Origin: Haematobia irritans
Lineage: Eukaryota; Arthropoda; Insecta; Diptera; Muscidae
DNA: 64,000 bases
Direction of reading: 5' to 3'
NCBI RefSeq assembly: GCF_050003625.1
Contig: NC_134400.1
Location: forward strand, 224,418,085-224,482,084
Shown here: in pieces, positions 23,191 to 33,548 of the stretch
Numbering within the stretch: position 1 is the first letter of the stretch
How the letters are laid out: each line of letters opens with the position of its first letter
The notes under the pieces: model-generated
The model's database searches: none
What the model was told of the DNA's origin: nothing
Seen by the model: only the letters and a program-made list of their open reading frames with translations
Translations under genes and position numbers: made by a program

Positions 23191-23977
23191 TTTATATGGG
23201 GGCTATACGTAAACGTGGTCCGATATGGCCCATTTTCAATACCATCCGACCTACATCAATAACAACTACTTGTGCCAAGTTTCAAGTCGATAGCTTGTTT
23301 CGTTCGGAAGTTAGCGTGATTTCCACAGACGGACGGACAGCCGGACAGACGGACAGACGGACAGACGGACAGACGGACGGACGGACGGACATGCTTAGAT
23401 CGACTCAGAATTTCACCACGACCCAGAATATATATACTTTATGGGGTCTTAGAGCAATATTTCGATGTGTTACAAACGGAATGACAAAGTTAATATACCC
23501 CCATCCTATGGTGGAGGGTATAAAAACGTCTTTAAAATAAAGTGTTGAAAAACATGTCCTATATTTGAACGAGATATTGCTTTGTAGTCAAGATGCAAAA
23601 AGACAACAAATTTAAAGACAATTTCATTAAATTTAAAGAATTTTTCTGAATTATTAAAGTCAAGTTGAACTTAGCTCAAAATTTTTTTCTTTCATGTTAT
23701 GATACCCATTTTAAGTAAAATCACTTAATTATAAGGACAATACGACTTCATTGAAAAGTTTTGCGACTTTTGGACAAGGAAAAAAACTTTATATTAGAGA
23801 AATGCGTCTTCTATGCTATGCAAAATTTGCATTCGTATTTTAAAGACATAAAATCTTTGACCTCACGACAATATTTTTTTCAGTGTAGTTAAAATAAATA
23901 ACACCATTGGGAGTTCATCTTCTGGAAGTGCTTTTAAAGTTGTGCCTTTGGAAGAACTTTCAAATTTTTTGCTGGGT

Positions 23978-24773
23978 AGGTATAATTTCCACTGATCTGG
24001 GATTATGTTTCATTATATACTTTTGTAACATTTTTGAAGTTACAAATTTCGAAGATTATTCGTTGAACTTAACTAAATACTTAATTTTCTTGCCTAAAAC
24101 TTGTCTCCAATGCAAGCAAAATGATATTCTTCGCTTTGTGATATCATCACCCATTGGTCCATTCTTGTACGTATGAATATCGTGTACACATACACACATA
24201 ACATACATGTGTATGTAATACATTTATCTCTAACTAAGCCTCACATTGTCTGACCGAGTATGATCAAATCCAACCACAAACAGGAAGAGCACAAGAAATT
24301 CTCCATCCATAATAATTCATCCATGTCGTGTCCTTTACATATTGCAGTCATAACAACATCATATACAACAAAATACAATTGCTACTGTTTGCCACATTGA
24401 ATCAGTTGCGTCCGACAAAGATGACGCCAATGAGATGTGTGTTCGTCCAGCTGATGATGCGCGATGCGATGAGGCCCATTAAAACGAATCTTATCCAATC
24501 GAATCGAATTGAGAAAGCAGCAGCAATGGAATGCAAAACGGAAGAATCACCAGAAGCACCAACATCAGTTTGACACTGGACTTTAGAATCATATGCACGA
24601 GTGATGTGCCATACTCGTGCAAAACCAAAAACTTCTGGCATTGGTTGTTTACACCAATGCACAGTGCAATGGATCGCATTAAAAGTGAACTTAAATAATA
24701 GCAGACTCGCCCATCGCTTCGACCGATGAATCGGTTTCGACATTCTGTCAAAAATCGATAATCGGCAATCGAT
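23978..24773. other. Low-repeat stretch, possibly host intergenic or intronic
   Basis: No match to other parts of the window. GC content is higher around 24400-24720, with CAGCAGCAATGG and overlapping open frames on both strands (24328-24573 plus, 24402-24803 minus), none with recognisable domains. Contains alternating ACACATACACAC at about 24184-24200. Confidence 0.4.
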
Positions 24774-24853
24774 AATGGGCAGCTGGTATATTATCTTTGT
24801 CATTCCGTTTTTAACACATCGAAATATTGGTCTCAGACCTCATAAAGTATATA

Positions 24854-25012
24854 CAGTCAGCACAAAAAAAAAGTTGTAGACCAATATGAAATAAATTGTG
24901 AAACGATATGGAAAATATAAAATATGTTTATCTTCAATTAAAGCTCGCGTCTCTCATATTTTCCAATTTATTTATTTCATATTAGTGTACACATTTTTTT
25001 TTTTGCTCACTG
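24854..25012. mobile_element. Palindromic MITE S (159 bp), TA duplication
   Basis: Starts CAGTCAGCACAAAAAAAAAG and ends TTTTTTTTTGCTCACTG. Inverted arms of about 60 bp share CCAATATGAAATAAAT (left) and the inverted ATTTATTTCATATTAG (right). TA on each side (24852-24853, 25013-25014) matches the uninterrupted D core, where the same site reads TATATATTCT. Confidence 0.85.
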
Positions 25013-25440
25013 TATCTTCTGGGCCGTGGTAAAATTTTGTCTCGATCTAACGATGTACCGGTTGGCACGTCCATCTGTTGAAATCAGTGTTGCCAGGTGA
25101 TTTTTGATTCTTTCCCCCAAATCTTAAGAAAAAACCCCTAAATTGGTTTAGACTTTTTCAAAAACCCCCACAAAATTGAAGAATGTAAATAGTACAAAAT
25201 GGGTTCCCAAATTTCGTGAAAAAATCCTGTAGTGATACGCTTTAAAAATTAAACTTAACACAAATATATATACTGAAAGAAGAGTTTTCTTTTCTGAGTA
25301 ATGAAATTTTAGACAAATTTTCTTTTTATGCTAAAAAATTTTCTTTTAAAATAAACAAAAATCATTACATGAAATCATTACTATACTTGTCACAATTTCG
25401 GGTTTATTTGCTCTTTAAGAAAATACTTAAAGAGCAATAC

Positions 25441-26078
25441 TAAAGGCAAGTAGAGGATGCTGTTGAGGAATGTGGAGGAATTCCGAAACGTGCGTCCATC
25501 CAACCATCTTGCAGTCTATAGGGCTTTGCCCAAATAAAATTGACAAACATTATTTTCCTCTGTTAGTTAAGCTACACTTGTAGTTTAGTCAATACATGGT
25601 TTTAAGCTGAAATCAAAAACAACAACAATGATTAAAGAACAAAACCAACAATAACAAAACAAAACGAATGAAAAAAGAGGAAGCACGCTCAAAATAAACC
25701 CAGCCAACTGCACTCAAATCGATGATTTGACAGTGGCAAAGGAAAAGAGATATGTTTATACGAATTTATTTTGGCATAAGCCGGCTATCATGTAAAACCT
25801 TTTTTCGGAAGGTTCAAGTGTGGTTCATTGTTGGGTTTAATGAACTGCCTGAATTTATTCTGATAATTGGTTGATAGTTTTGCTGCAAGTAGAGGATGCT
25901 GATGAGGAATGTGGTAATTCCCAAACGTGCGTCCATCCAACCATCTTGCAGTCTATAGGGCTTTGCCCAAATAAATTTTACAAACATTCTTTTCCTCTGT
26001 TAGTTAAGCTACACTTGTAGTTTAGTCATTGCATGGTGTTAAGCTGAAATCAAAAACAACAACGAAAATACTTTAGAA
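25441..26078 (+). repeat. Repeat Q, tandem dimer inside K
   Basis: GCAAGTAGAGGATGCTG occurs at 25446 and 25885, giving a period of 439 bp. The second unit is fuller and includes CACTCAAATCGATGATTTGA and GGTTCAAGTGTGGTTCATTG. Same family as 628-985. Confidence 0.7.
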
Positions 26079-26201
26079 CAAAAGGGAATTTCGTTTTTCT
26101 AAAATTTAGTGCCTGAGGAAAGCAGGCAAAACAAAATAATTCAATGTGTAAATTAAATCAAATTAATTAAAAAAAGATTATAAAGTATAAATAATAGAAA
26201 T

Positions 26202-28676
26202 AACAAGTATATACGGCCGTAAGTTCGGCCAGGCCGAAGCTTATGTACCCTCCACCATGGATTGCATAGAATCTTCTACTGAAGACTGACATCCACAATC
26301 GAATTGCTTGGGTTGCGGTAACACTTGCTGATGGCAAGGTATTTTAAAACTTCCGTAATATATACTACATAGTCCATACGTGGTATATATTAAACTAAAG
26401 AGGCCGATTAAATACGTATATAATTAAGTTTATAGTTTCTATAGAAATAAAATTTTGACAAAATAAAATTTTTTCAATTTTCAATTTTTTCGATTTATTA
26501 ATTCATCTTTATTTACTTTACTTTTTCATCTATATACATTCGGGACATTACACTAGATATTACAACAAACGAGATCAGTTTGTAGTTTTTGTGATGTTTA
26601 CTTTTCAATGAACATTTCAAAGGGTAAAATAGGTAAAAACCCTTTCTATAGAATCTTGTTAATAATCAAACATTGCCAGAAAATCAAATATGTATAAATG
26701 AAATTTACTAATTGTAAACTCTTAATACATATAGTTTTCAATTTGGTGATAACTGTTTTACACGCTAATATTTATAATGAGCCATTGCTGCAAGCCCTTA
26801 TCAATGGATAAGCTGATTGCATATTTTTGTTAAAATAGGCTTCGCTAAGTCTGTGTATGAAGTCGTCAATCTTTTCATATCCATATGTGTGGTGACGTTG
26901 ATTTGTTGGAAATTGTAGATTGCGGATAATTTTAAGGCATTTATTTTGAATTATTTGCAGCTTCCTTATATGTGTTTTTGCCGATTTGTACCACATGGGG
27001 CAGCCAAATGTGAGTGTCGGCCTTATCACTGATTTGAAAATTAGGATTTTGTTTCGTATGTCCAAAGGTGAACGGTAATTTAATATTGGCCATAGTGTTT
27101 TGAGGGCATTGCAGCTCTTCAGTGCAGTATCACCTATATGTTTGCTAAATAAAATTTTGACAACATTTTCTATAGAAGTAAAATTTGGAAAATTTTTTCT
27201 ATAGAAGAAAAATTTGGAAAATTTTTTCTATAGAAATAAAATTTGGAAAAAATTTCTATAGAAATAAAATTTTGACAAAATTTTCTATAGAAATAAAATT
27301 TTGACACAATTTTCTTTAGAAATAAAAATTTGACAAAATTTTCTATAGAAATAAAATTTTGACAAAACTTTCTATAGAAATAACATTTTTTTTCTATAGA
27401 AATAACAATTATGGTAGATTATTTTTGGCTCGAGTGGCAACCATGAATATGAACCGATATGGACCAATTTTTGTGTGATTGGGGATCGGCTATATACCGA
27501 TCGGCCTATAGACCGATATGGAGCAATTTTGGCATGGATATTAGCGGCCTTATACTAACACCACGTTGCAAATTTCAACCGGATCGGATGAATTTTGCTC
27601 CTCCAAGAGGCTCCGGAGATCACATCTGGGGAACGGTTTATATGGGGGCTATATATAATTACGGACCGATATGGACCAATTCTTGCGTGTTTGTTAGAGA
27701 CCACATTCTAACACCATGTTCCAAATTTCAAATAGGATGAATTTTGCTCCTCCAAGAGGCTCCGGAGGACAAATCTGGGAATCGATTTATATGGGGGCCA
27801 TATATAATTATGGACCGATATGGACCAATTTTTGCATGGTCATTAGAGAACCTATACCAACACCATGTACCAAATTTCAGCCCGATCGGATGAAATTTTC
27901 TTTCTTAGAGGCTCCGCAAGCCAAATCGGGGAATCGGTTTTTATGGGGGCTATATATAATTAAGAACCGATGTGGACCAATTTTTGCATGGTCATTAGAG
28001 AACATATACCAATACCATGTACCAAATTTCAGCCGGATCGGATGAAATTTGCTTCTCTTAGAGGCTCAGCAAGCCAAATCGGGGGATCGGTTTATATGGG
28101 GACTATATATAATTATGGACCTATGTGGACCAATTTTTGCATGGTTGTTACAGACCATATACTAACACCATGTACCAAATTTCAGCCGGATCAGATGAAA
28201 TTTGGTTCTCTTAGAGGCTCGCAAGCCAAATCGGTGGATCGATTTATATGGGGGCTATATATAATTATGGACCGATATGGACCAATTTTTGCATGGTTGT
28301 TAGAGACCATATACTAACACCATGTATCAAATTTCAGCCGGATCGGATGAAATTTGCTTCTCTTAGAGCAATCGCAAGCCAAATTTGGGGGTCCGTTTAT
28401 ATGGGGGCTATACGTAAAAGTGGACCGATATGGCCCATTTGCAATACCATCTGACCTACATCGATAACAAATACTTGTGCCAAGTTTCAAGTCGATAGCT
28501 TGTTTCGTTCGGAAGTTAGCGTGATTTCAACAGACGGACATGCTCAGATCGTCTCCGAATTTCACCACGACCCAGAATATATATACTTTATGGAGTCTTA
28601 GAGCAATATTTCGATGTGTTACAAATGGAATGACAAAGTTAATATACCCCCATCCTATGGTGGAGGGTATAAAAAA
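26202..28676 (+). mobile_element. Helentron/DINE-like element D, copy 4 (nested in K)
   Basis: Full-length by its ends: AACAAGTATATACGGCCGTA with the hairpin, and GGTGGAGGGTATAAAAA. Its 29-bp array (26435-27410) is split by a non-LTR fragment (26462-27146). Seven or so modules follow (27430-28430), then a very short microsatellite (CAGACGGACATGC) and the core. Open frames at 27459-27740, 27716-28045, 27970-28317 and 28248-28454 are successive pieces of the module frame, broken by indels. Confidence 0.85.
26462..27146 (-). pseudogene. 5'-truncated non-LTR retrotransposon C-terminal fragment
   Basis: On the minus strand 27144-26772 encodes HIGDTALKSCNALKTLWPIL, then IRNKILIFKSVIRPTLTFGC, WYKSAKTHIRKLQIIQNKCL and KIIRNLQFPTN, then a stop. 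This is the region downstream of the reverse transcriptase in Jockey-clade ORF2 proteins. About 300 bp of AT-rich 3' sequence follows to an A-rich (T-rich on plus) end near 26470. Truncation at the 5' end is typical for such insertions. Both sides are 29-bp array sequence. Confidence 0.8.
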
Positions 28677-29372
28677 TAAACAAAAATTAAAGTTATTCGG
28701 CAAAATTGTAGGCGAAAAATTATAAGACCAATAATTTAATGAAAATTTAACTCTTAAAATGCTTTCAGCTGCTAAGTTAAAATATGATTTTTGAATTGTG
28801 TCAAATATTAAAAATGTCCTTTCAACAGAAGCGTTTGAAAAATATAACGAAAAAAATGTTATTGCATATTGGCTTATAATTAGAAACTTGGTTTAACTTC
28901 CCTCATCTTTTTGGTTTTGGTTGAGAATTGCTCCACTATATAAGGTCTACGATATTGTTTACCACCAAAAATCCCCCCAAATATATGTTACCCGTAAACT
29001 TAAAAAAACCCTAAATTTGGGGAGAAACCCCCCAAACTGGCAACTCTGGTTGAAATCACACTAACTTCCTAACGGCACAAGTAATTGTTATTAATGTAGG
29101 TCGGATTTGTGTTTGGAGCTTTTTGCAACCATTCAAAAAATTGACCATATCGCTCCATCATTATATAAAGGTCCCATATAATCCGATGCCCAGATTTGGC
29201 TTGTGGATCCTCTTGGGCCACCAAATTTAATCCGATCCGGTTGAAATTTGGTATGTGGTGTTAGTCTATAGCCTCTAATAACCATGGAAAAAGGTGGTCC
29301 ATATTGGTTCATAATTTATATAAATCGTTCCCCAGGTTTGATTGGACTTCTGGAGTCTCATGGAGGAGTGCA

Positions 29373-29814
29373 AAGGCAATAAAATATTGAAGTGCTCCAC
29401 CGACAAGCGTGGTCAGCGAACATTTGTTCAGTGCAACGGGACGTATTTTTGCCAAACATTGGCCTCGACCAAAAAACCGACTTCGGTCGAGCTCTAATAC
29501 ATAACAGAAAAATCGAACACGAAATTTAAACCGTGTACTTGCTATAGGCTTGAATTAATTATTTAAATTTTGTTGCGATTAACAAATTAATCGAATTGAT
29601 GAATCTTCAAATTCAATACATTTTTTTTTTAATTCTACTAAAATTTAAATTCCAAAAATATTGATGATATTTATTTTACTGTGCCATGATGAGTTCTCCA
29701 AAAACACAATGGAGTGTTAGTGGAGTCTGTATGCCTAAGAAAATCGTTCTGTGCAAGAGCAACAGCAACAGAAGAAAATATTGCCTCCAAAAATTAGCAT
29801 AAAATTATGCAAAA
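29373..29814. other. Unassigned sequence right of D copy 5
   Basis: Contains CGACTTCGGTCGAGCTC and ordinary AT-rich sequence. No repeat match or gene seen. Confidence 0.35.
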
Positions 29815-30144
29815 TCATGAGACAATGTACGGCTGTTGTTGTTGTTGTTGTTGGTGGTGTGGTTGATGTTGATGTTGCCGGCTACGCTTTATGAATGAAT
29901 TTAAACCGCGCTCACGATCGATTTTGACTATGGTTGGGGTTGTTCTTATCTGGTAAATGGTCCTTCTACTCCGCCTCCCCCTCCTTCTACTACTGACACT
30001 AGCTAACTTCTGTTGGTGATACTCCTTCTGATAGTGATTTGCTTGGTGGCGTAGTTTTTGTTGTTGGCTGCCACATATGAGAGTGTCCATTTGTTTGAAT
30101 GATATGCTGAATCGGTTGAAACTTCTCGCTTGATGTTGGAACAT
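29815..30144 (-). CDS. Poly-Gln/His-rich open frame, possible exon
   Basis: A 109-codon minus-strand frame starting MFQHQARSFNRF and ending in HHQQQQQQQPYIVS, rich in Q, H, R and S, with a GTT/GTG trinucleotide tract at 29831-29856. Neighbouring sequence (29700-30350) is free of repeats and has higher GC than average. CAG/CAA-type Gln tracts are common in fly regulatory proteins, but simple-repeat frames are also common by chance. No domain recognised. Confidence 0.25.
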   Translation of the reverse strand: MFQHQARSFNRFSISFKQMDTLICGSQQQKLRHQANHYQKEYHQQKLASVSSRRRGRRSRRTIYQIRTTPTIVKIDRERGLNSFIKRSRQHQHQPHHQQQQQQQPYIVS

Positions 30145-30832
30145 TGTGGAAATTTGTAAAAAATCACGATTCGGTTTTTGTTTTTTTTTGTTCCCCTTTT
30201 ATTTGTGGCTCCTTTTTGTCTTTTGTTTAGAACACAGGAAACTGCCGCCAATGTTTTTCTACACAATAATCAGAATAATGAAATGAAATCTAGGATTCAC
30301 TAAAACGAAAGAGTAGCGCCATAAGCCGATAGCTTCGTGGTGAGCGAATAAGAACAGATAATGAACCATTTGGGAAGATAACTTAGTCGTCAATATCTGT
30401 TTCTAAACCTATTTATCGGACTAACAACGCAAATCGATCTGTACGCTAATAAATAAAACGTTTGTAAACGGAATGTCACAAACGTTGTCCTTTGTTATTG
30501 ATCTTCGAAAACTTCAAACTACATACAATTGTATAAAAAAAAACTTTTTATCGTAATTATTTTTATTTTTAAAATTATATACAAAAAATAATATCGAAAA
30601 GCATAATTTGACGTTTAGTTTACTTTCTTTAAATAAAGCTTCATTGAATCTGTATGTGCCCTACAATCTGATTTATAAATAGAATTGCTTTTCCGGTAGT
30701 TGCGTGTTGATGATGTCCGGCCAGTGGCTGAATTCTCCCCCGGACAAAATGTAAAATGTATTGTTGTTTCGATTTCACAAATTATCAGAATAAATTCGGG
30801 TAATTCACTAAATCAAAAGTCAACTTGAACCT

Positions 30833-31050
30833 CCTTCCTCTGATGAGGAATGTGGAAATTCCGAAACGGCTGTCCATCCAACCATCTGCAGTCTACAGGG
30901 CTTTGCCCAAACAAATTTGACAAGTATACTTTTCCTCTGTTGTTTAATCTACTCTTGTAATTTACTGAAATCATGGTTTTATACTGAAATAATAATTGAA
31001 GAATAAACCAACAATAACAAACGAAACGAATTTAAAATTTTTAAATGGAA
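30833..31050 (+). repeat. Repeat Q, copy 3 (diverged)
   Basis: CTGATGAGGAATGTGGAAAT, CCATCCAACCATCTGCAGTC and CTTTTCCTCTGTTGTTTAAT match Q copies 1 and 2 with several changes. The left half is missing or unrecognisable. Confidence 0.6.
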
Positions 31051-31066
31051 TATTTGCTTCCACACA

Positions 31067-31352
31067 CACAAAAAATTTTTTTTCTGATTCAATCACGAAA
31101 TTAATTGATCTAATTAATTTTTAATTGAAATGTCTTCAATCACAGAAATGATAGTATCAATTAAAAAATTAATTGAAGGTCAATTAAAAAGTTAATTGAT
31201 CCAATTAAAAAATTAATTGATACTATTATTTTTGTGATTGATTTTTATTTCAATTAAAAAATTTGTTGAATCAATTAAAATTTTAATTGAATATTTTTTA
31301 AAACTCAATTAAAATTTTAATTGGAAAAATTTTCATGAAATTTTGTTGTGTG
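31067..31352. mobile_element. MITE H, copy 1
   Basis: Built almost entirely of AATTAATTGA-like inverted motifs between CACACAAAAAA and TTTTGTTGTGTG. Relatives at 42658-42960, 62235-62508 and a partial at 42098-42255. Extremely AT-rich and self-complementary. Confidence 0.7.
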
Positions 31353-31390
31353 CACTATTTGTATTACAGAAGAGAAAACGGTGAGAACTA

Positions 31391-32640
31391 AAGGGTGATA
31401 CGGTCAAAATTTGGTCAAGGGAAAACGCGTGTAAATCGGTGAAATCGTTTATTTAAAAAATCAAATTAAATTTCTTTTTCAAGTTCAATTAGTATAAAAT
31501 TCAGGAAAAATATTCAGTTAAGCTTTTGCTTTTCCAAATCCGAATTGCCGGGCCTCACGCTTGACACCTGCCATCAGATTTTGTACAGCCACCTTGTCCA
31601 CCTTCTTCGCCGCAGAAAGCCAGTTTGCCTTGAACTGCTGCTCGTCCTTAGCAGTTTTTTTGTCTTCTTTAGGTTCCGCTTGACAATAGCCCAGTATTTC
31701 TCCATTGGGTGGAGCTCTGGCGTGTTGGGAGGGTTCTTGTCCTTGGGAACCACCTGCACGTTGTTGGCGGCGTACCACTCCATGGCCTTTTTACCGTAAT
31801 GGCAAGATGCCAAATCCGGCCAAAACAGTACGGAACAACCGTATTTCTTCAGGAAAGGCAGCAGACGTTTATTCAAACACTCTTTCACGTAAATTTCTTG
31901 GTTGACAGTCCCGGAAGCTATGAAAATGCTGCTTTTCAAGCCACAGGTACAGATGGCTTGCCAAACCAGATATTTCTTTGCGAACTTTGACAGTTTTATG
32001 TGCTTGAAAATATCTGCTACCTTTCCCCTTCCTTTTGCCGTATAAAACTCCTGTCCCGGAAGCACGCAGTCAAACTTCGTCAGCATCGTCGTGTACAGCC
32101 TCCGGGATCGCGCTTTAGCCGTCGTATTTTGTTTATCATCGCAATTTGGAGTCACTACCTTCTTGTAAGTCGATAGTCCGGCTCGTTTTTTGGCTCGATG
32201 CACGGTTGTAGACGATACACGCAGCTTATTTGCGGCATCTCGGAGAGAGAGGTTAGGGTTTCGCTTGAAACTACCGGCAACTCTCTTTATCGTCTCAGCG
32301 GCTTCCGGTTTTCGATTTCCCCCCGATCCAGACTTCCTGGCTGTCGACAAACGTTCCCCAAACACTTTAATTACATTTGTAACGGTTGATTTGGCAACTT
32401 TTAGCGATTTTGCCAGCCTTGGCGTGCGAGTAGCTCGGATTTTTGCGATGCGCGAGCAAAATTTTGATACGCTGCTCTTCTTGCTTGGACGGCATTTTGA
32501 CAACTGAAGAGTGAATTCCACAATCAAAATAGGAGCAACATTCTACACACACACCTTCAAAATGAGGGGTGTTCAGGTTTTTTAAATGCAAAATTGAAAG
32601 AAATACGTAAAGTTTACCAAATTTTGACCGTATCACCCTT
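31391..32640 (-). mobile_element. Tc1/mariner-superfamily element, 1,250 bp, intact ends
   Basis: Termini AAGGGTGATACGGTCAAAAT (left) and ATTTTGACCGTATCACCCTT (right) are perfect inverted repeats for 20 bp or more. TA flanks both sides (31389-31390 and 32641-32642). Inside lies one transposase-like gene on the minus strand. The perfect ends suggest a fairly recent insertion. Confidence 0.92.
31518..32495 (-). pseudogene. Tc1/mariner transposase, frameshifted
   Basis: Starts at 32495 (MPSKQEEQRIKILLA). A helix-turn-helix region follows (LAKSLKVAKSTVTNVIKVFG; then LSLRDAANKLRVSSTTVHRA). The catalytic region keeps VLFWPDLASCHYGKKAMEWY (second Asp) and NTPELHPMEKYW (third acidic residue). One frameshift lies near 32410-32440 and another in an A-run near 31660-31675, after which the frame ends ARQFGFGKAKA and stops at 31518. 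The stretch expected to hold the first catalytic Asp (between TKFDCVL and PGQEFYTAKGRG) appears deleted. Non-functional; superfamily call is firm, subfamily is not. Confidence 0.88.
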
Positions 32641-32965
32641 TACGTCCAAAATAAAAATCTTTCCTCACAAACGTAAGAATGCGAAAACAATTTTATAAAG
32701 ACTACCTCAAATAATATATATTTTTTTAATTTTCTGGCTAATTGGACCATTTCTCATATAAACGTGATTTATTTAGTGAACATAACTTATTTATGTAATG
32801 CAAATATTAGATTTTGTAACTTTTCTCAAATCGAACCATTCGCACAGACGAAGACTCAAACCGCGGATCATACAGTTTGTAACAAAACACACTATCCCTT
32901 TATACCTGTAATGATTAAGGCAAAATCAACCCATACAGTCAAACAGATCAATTATACGCGGAACT

Positions 32966-33150
32966 CAAAATTTTTAACACAATATTTTTAAGTGCAAACA
33001 TATAATGTTCATAAACTAGCATAACATGTTTGGGACATATATGCTAATATGTTATGTTAGAACATATTATGTTTGGGACATAAAATGTTTGTAAATATAA
33101 TATGCTTAGATGGAAACATATACTAATTTGGAAATAGCCTATAAACATAT
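32966..33150. repeat. Repeat N, copy 1
   Basis: Contains several forms of AACATATTATGTTTGGGACA. It is the reverse complement of 39835-40035. A related but different copy is at 35020-35335. Probably a MITE end; no TSD determined. Confidence 0.55.
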
Positions 33151-33152
33151 AT

Positions 33153-33546
33153 GTGTTTAGAAAGAGACACCTAGAGAATTTGCTGCCATTCGTTGTTCCA
33201 TCAACTTTATCAGAAACGCCTTCCATAAGTGAAATAAGTATCAACGATGATGACATCGAAACAATTATTTCTGAAATTCTTACCTTCCTTCGTCAAATTC
33301 TGATTTATATTGCATATATAACGCAATTGTCAAAATGGCGATGTTTTTTGTTTAGATGTATACAATGTAACGGATTTTTTATGAACTTAATTTTTAAACC
33401 CTGATATTTTTGAATAATGAATTACGTCTATTTTTGAAGTTTTTATTATGTACACCCACATGAGCCATTTTTAATTCGGTTTACGTCGTTTCGATTAACG
33501 TCGTCACATTCCGGAACCAATAACGACATAAATCGAGGGATTACTG
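33153..33546 (+). mobile_element. pogo/Tigger-like element, 3' part with transposase C-terminus
   Basis: A short frame includes LSETPSISEISINDDDIETI, similar in style to the acidic C-termini of pogo/Tigger-type transposases. The right end CGACATAAATCGAGGGATTA then CTG is followed by TA (33547-33548). The left half is missing, abutting repeat N. The same acidic segment and terminus occur inverted at 53753-53996. Superfamily is inferred from terminus and TSD. Confidence 0.5.
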
Positions 33547-33548
33547 TA

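Larger units (their letters stand above)
21315..23526 (+). mobile_element. Helentron/DINE-like element D, copy 3
   Basis: Complete: AACAAGTATATACGGCCGTA, hairpin TTCGGCCAGGCCGAA, TGTACCCTCCACCATGG, 29-bp array (21548-22085), seven 153-bp modules, a long GACA/GACG microsatellite (23322-23392), core, and CCTATGGTGGAGGGTATAAA. Module starts at 22271, 22424, 22577, 22730, 22883 and 23036 are exactly 153 bp apart. The modules carry a 353-aa open frame (22201-23262). Modules are very alike, so this copy looks young. Confidence 0.9.
20903..23885 (+). mobile_element. MITE A, copy 2, interrupted by D
   Basis: Begins CACTGAAAAAAAAGCATGCC and ends ATATTTTTTTCAGTG, with TA on both sides (20901-20902 and 23886-23887). 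The empty site is seen in C copy 3. Its interior matches copy 1, except that everything from about 21200 to 23526 is inserted: 115 bp of unrelated sequence followed by D copy 3. The open frame at 20818-21171 is a by-product. Confidence 0.85.
20437..23976 (+). mobile_element. MITE C, copy 2, interrupted by A and D
   Basis: Starts CCCAGCAAAAAAAGTGTCGC and ends AATTTTTTGCTGGG, with TA at 20435-20436 and 23977-23978. MITE A copy 2 sits inside it (20903-23885), and element D copy 3 sits inside A. With A and one TA removed, the C sequence is continuous with copy 3, which reads CTGGGTACTTAAAATAAAGA at that site. Confidence 0.85.
25085..29048. mobile_element. hAT-like element K with 8-bp target duplication
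   Basis: Ends are CAGTGTTGCCAG and CTGGCAACTCTG (12-bp terminal inverted repeats, one mismatch). GTTGAAAT flanks both sides exactly (25077-25084 and 29049-29056). The host D sequence is continuous across the site. Terminal regions are rich in CCCC-containing runs (AAAAACCCCTAAATT; ACCCTAAATTTGGGG). No transposase frame remains, so it is non-autonomous, and about 2.5 kb of its length is the nested D copy 4. An 8-bp TSD and CAG-type ends are hAT hallmarks. Confidence 0.85.
24774..29372 (-). mobile_element. Old D element, copy 5, split by two insertions
   Basis: Reverse and diverged. The left part (24785-25084) has CTTTGTCATTCCGTTTTTAA, ACATCGAAATATTGGTCTCA and CATAAAGTATATA. The right part (29049-29372) resumes with GTTGAAATCACACTAACTTC, ATGTAGGTCGGAT and AATCCGATCCGGTTGAAATT. 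MITE S (24854-25012) and hAT-like K (25085-29048) lie inside it. It is truncated before the AACAAG end. Confidence 0.75.

Noticed and set aside
22201..23262. 353-aa open frame as a protein gene
   Set aside because: It reads through 153-bp modules whose length is a multiple of three. It has no known domain and no independent start or splice evidence, and the same frame is broken in sister copies.
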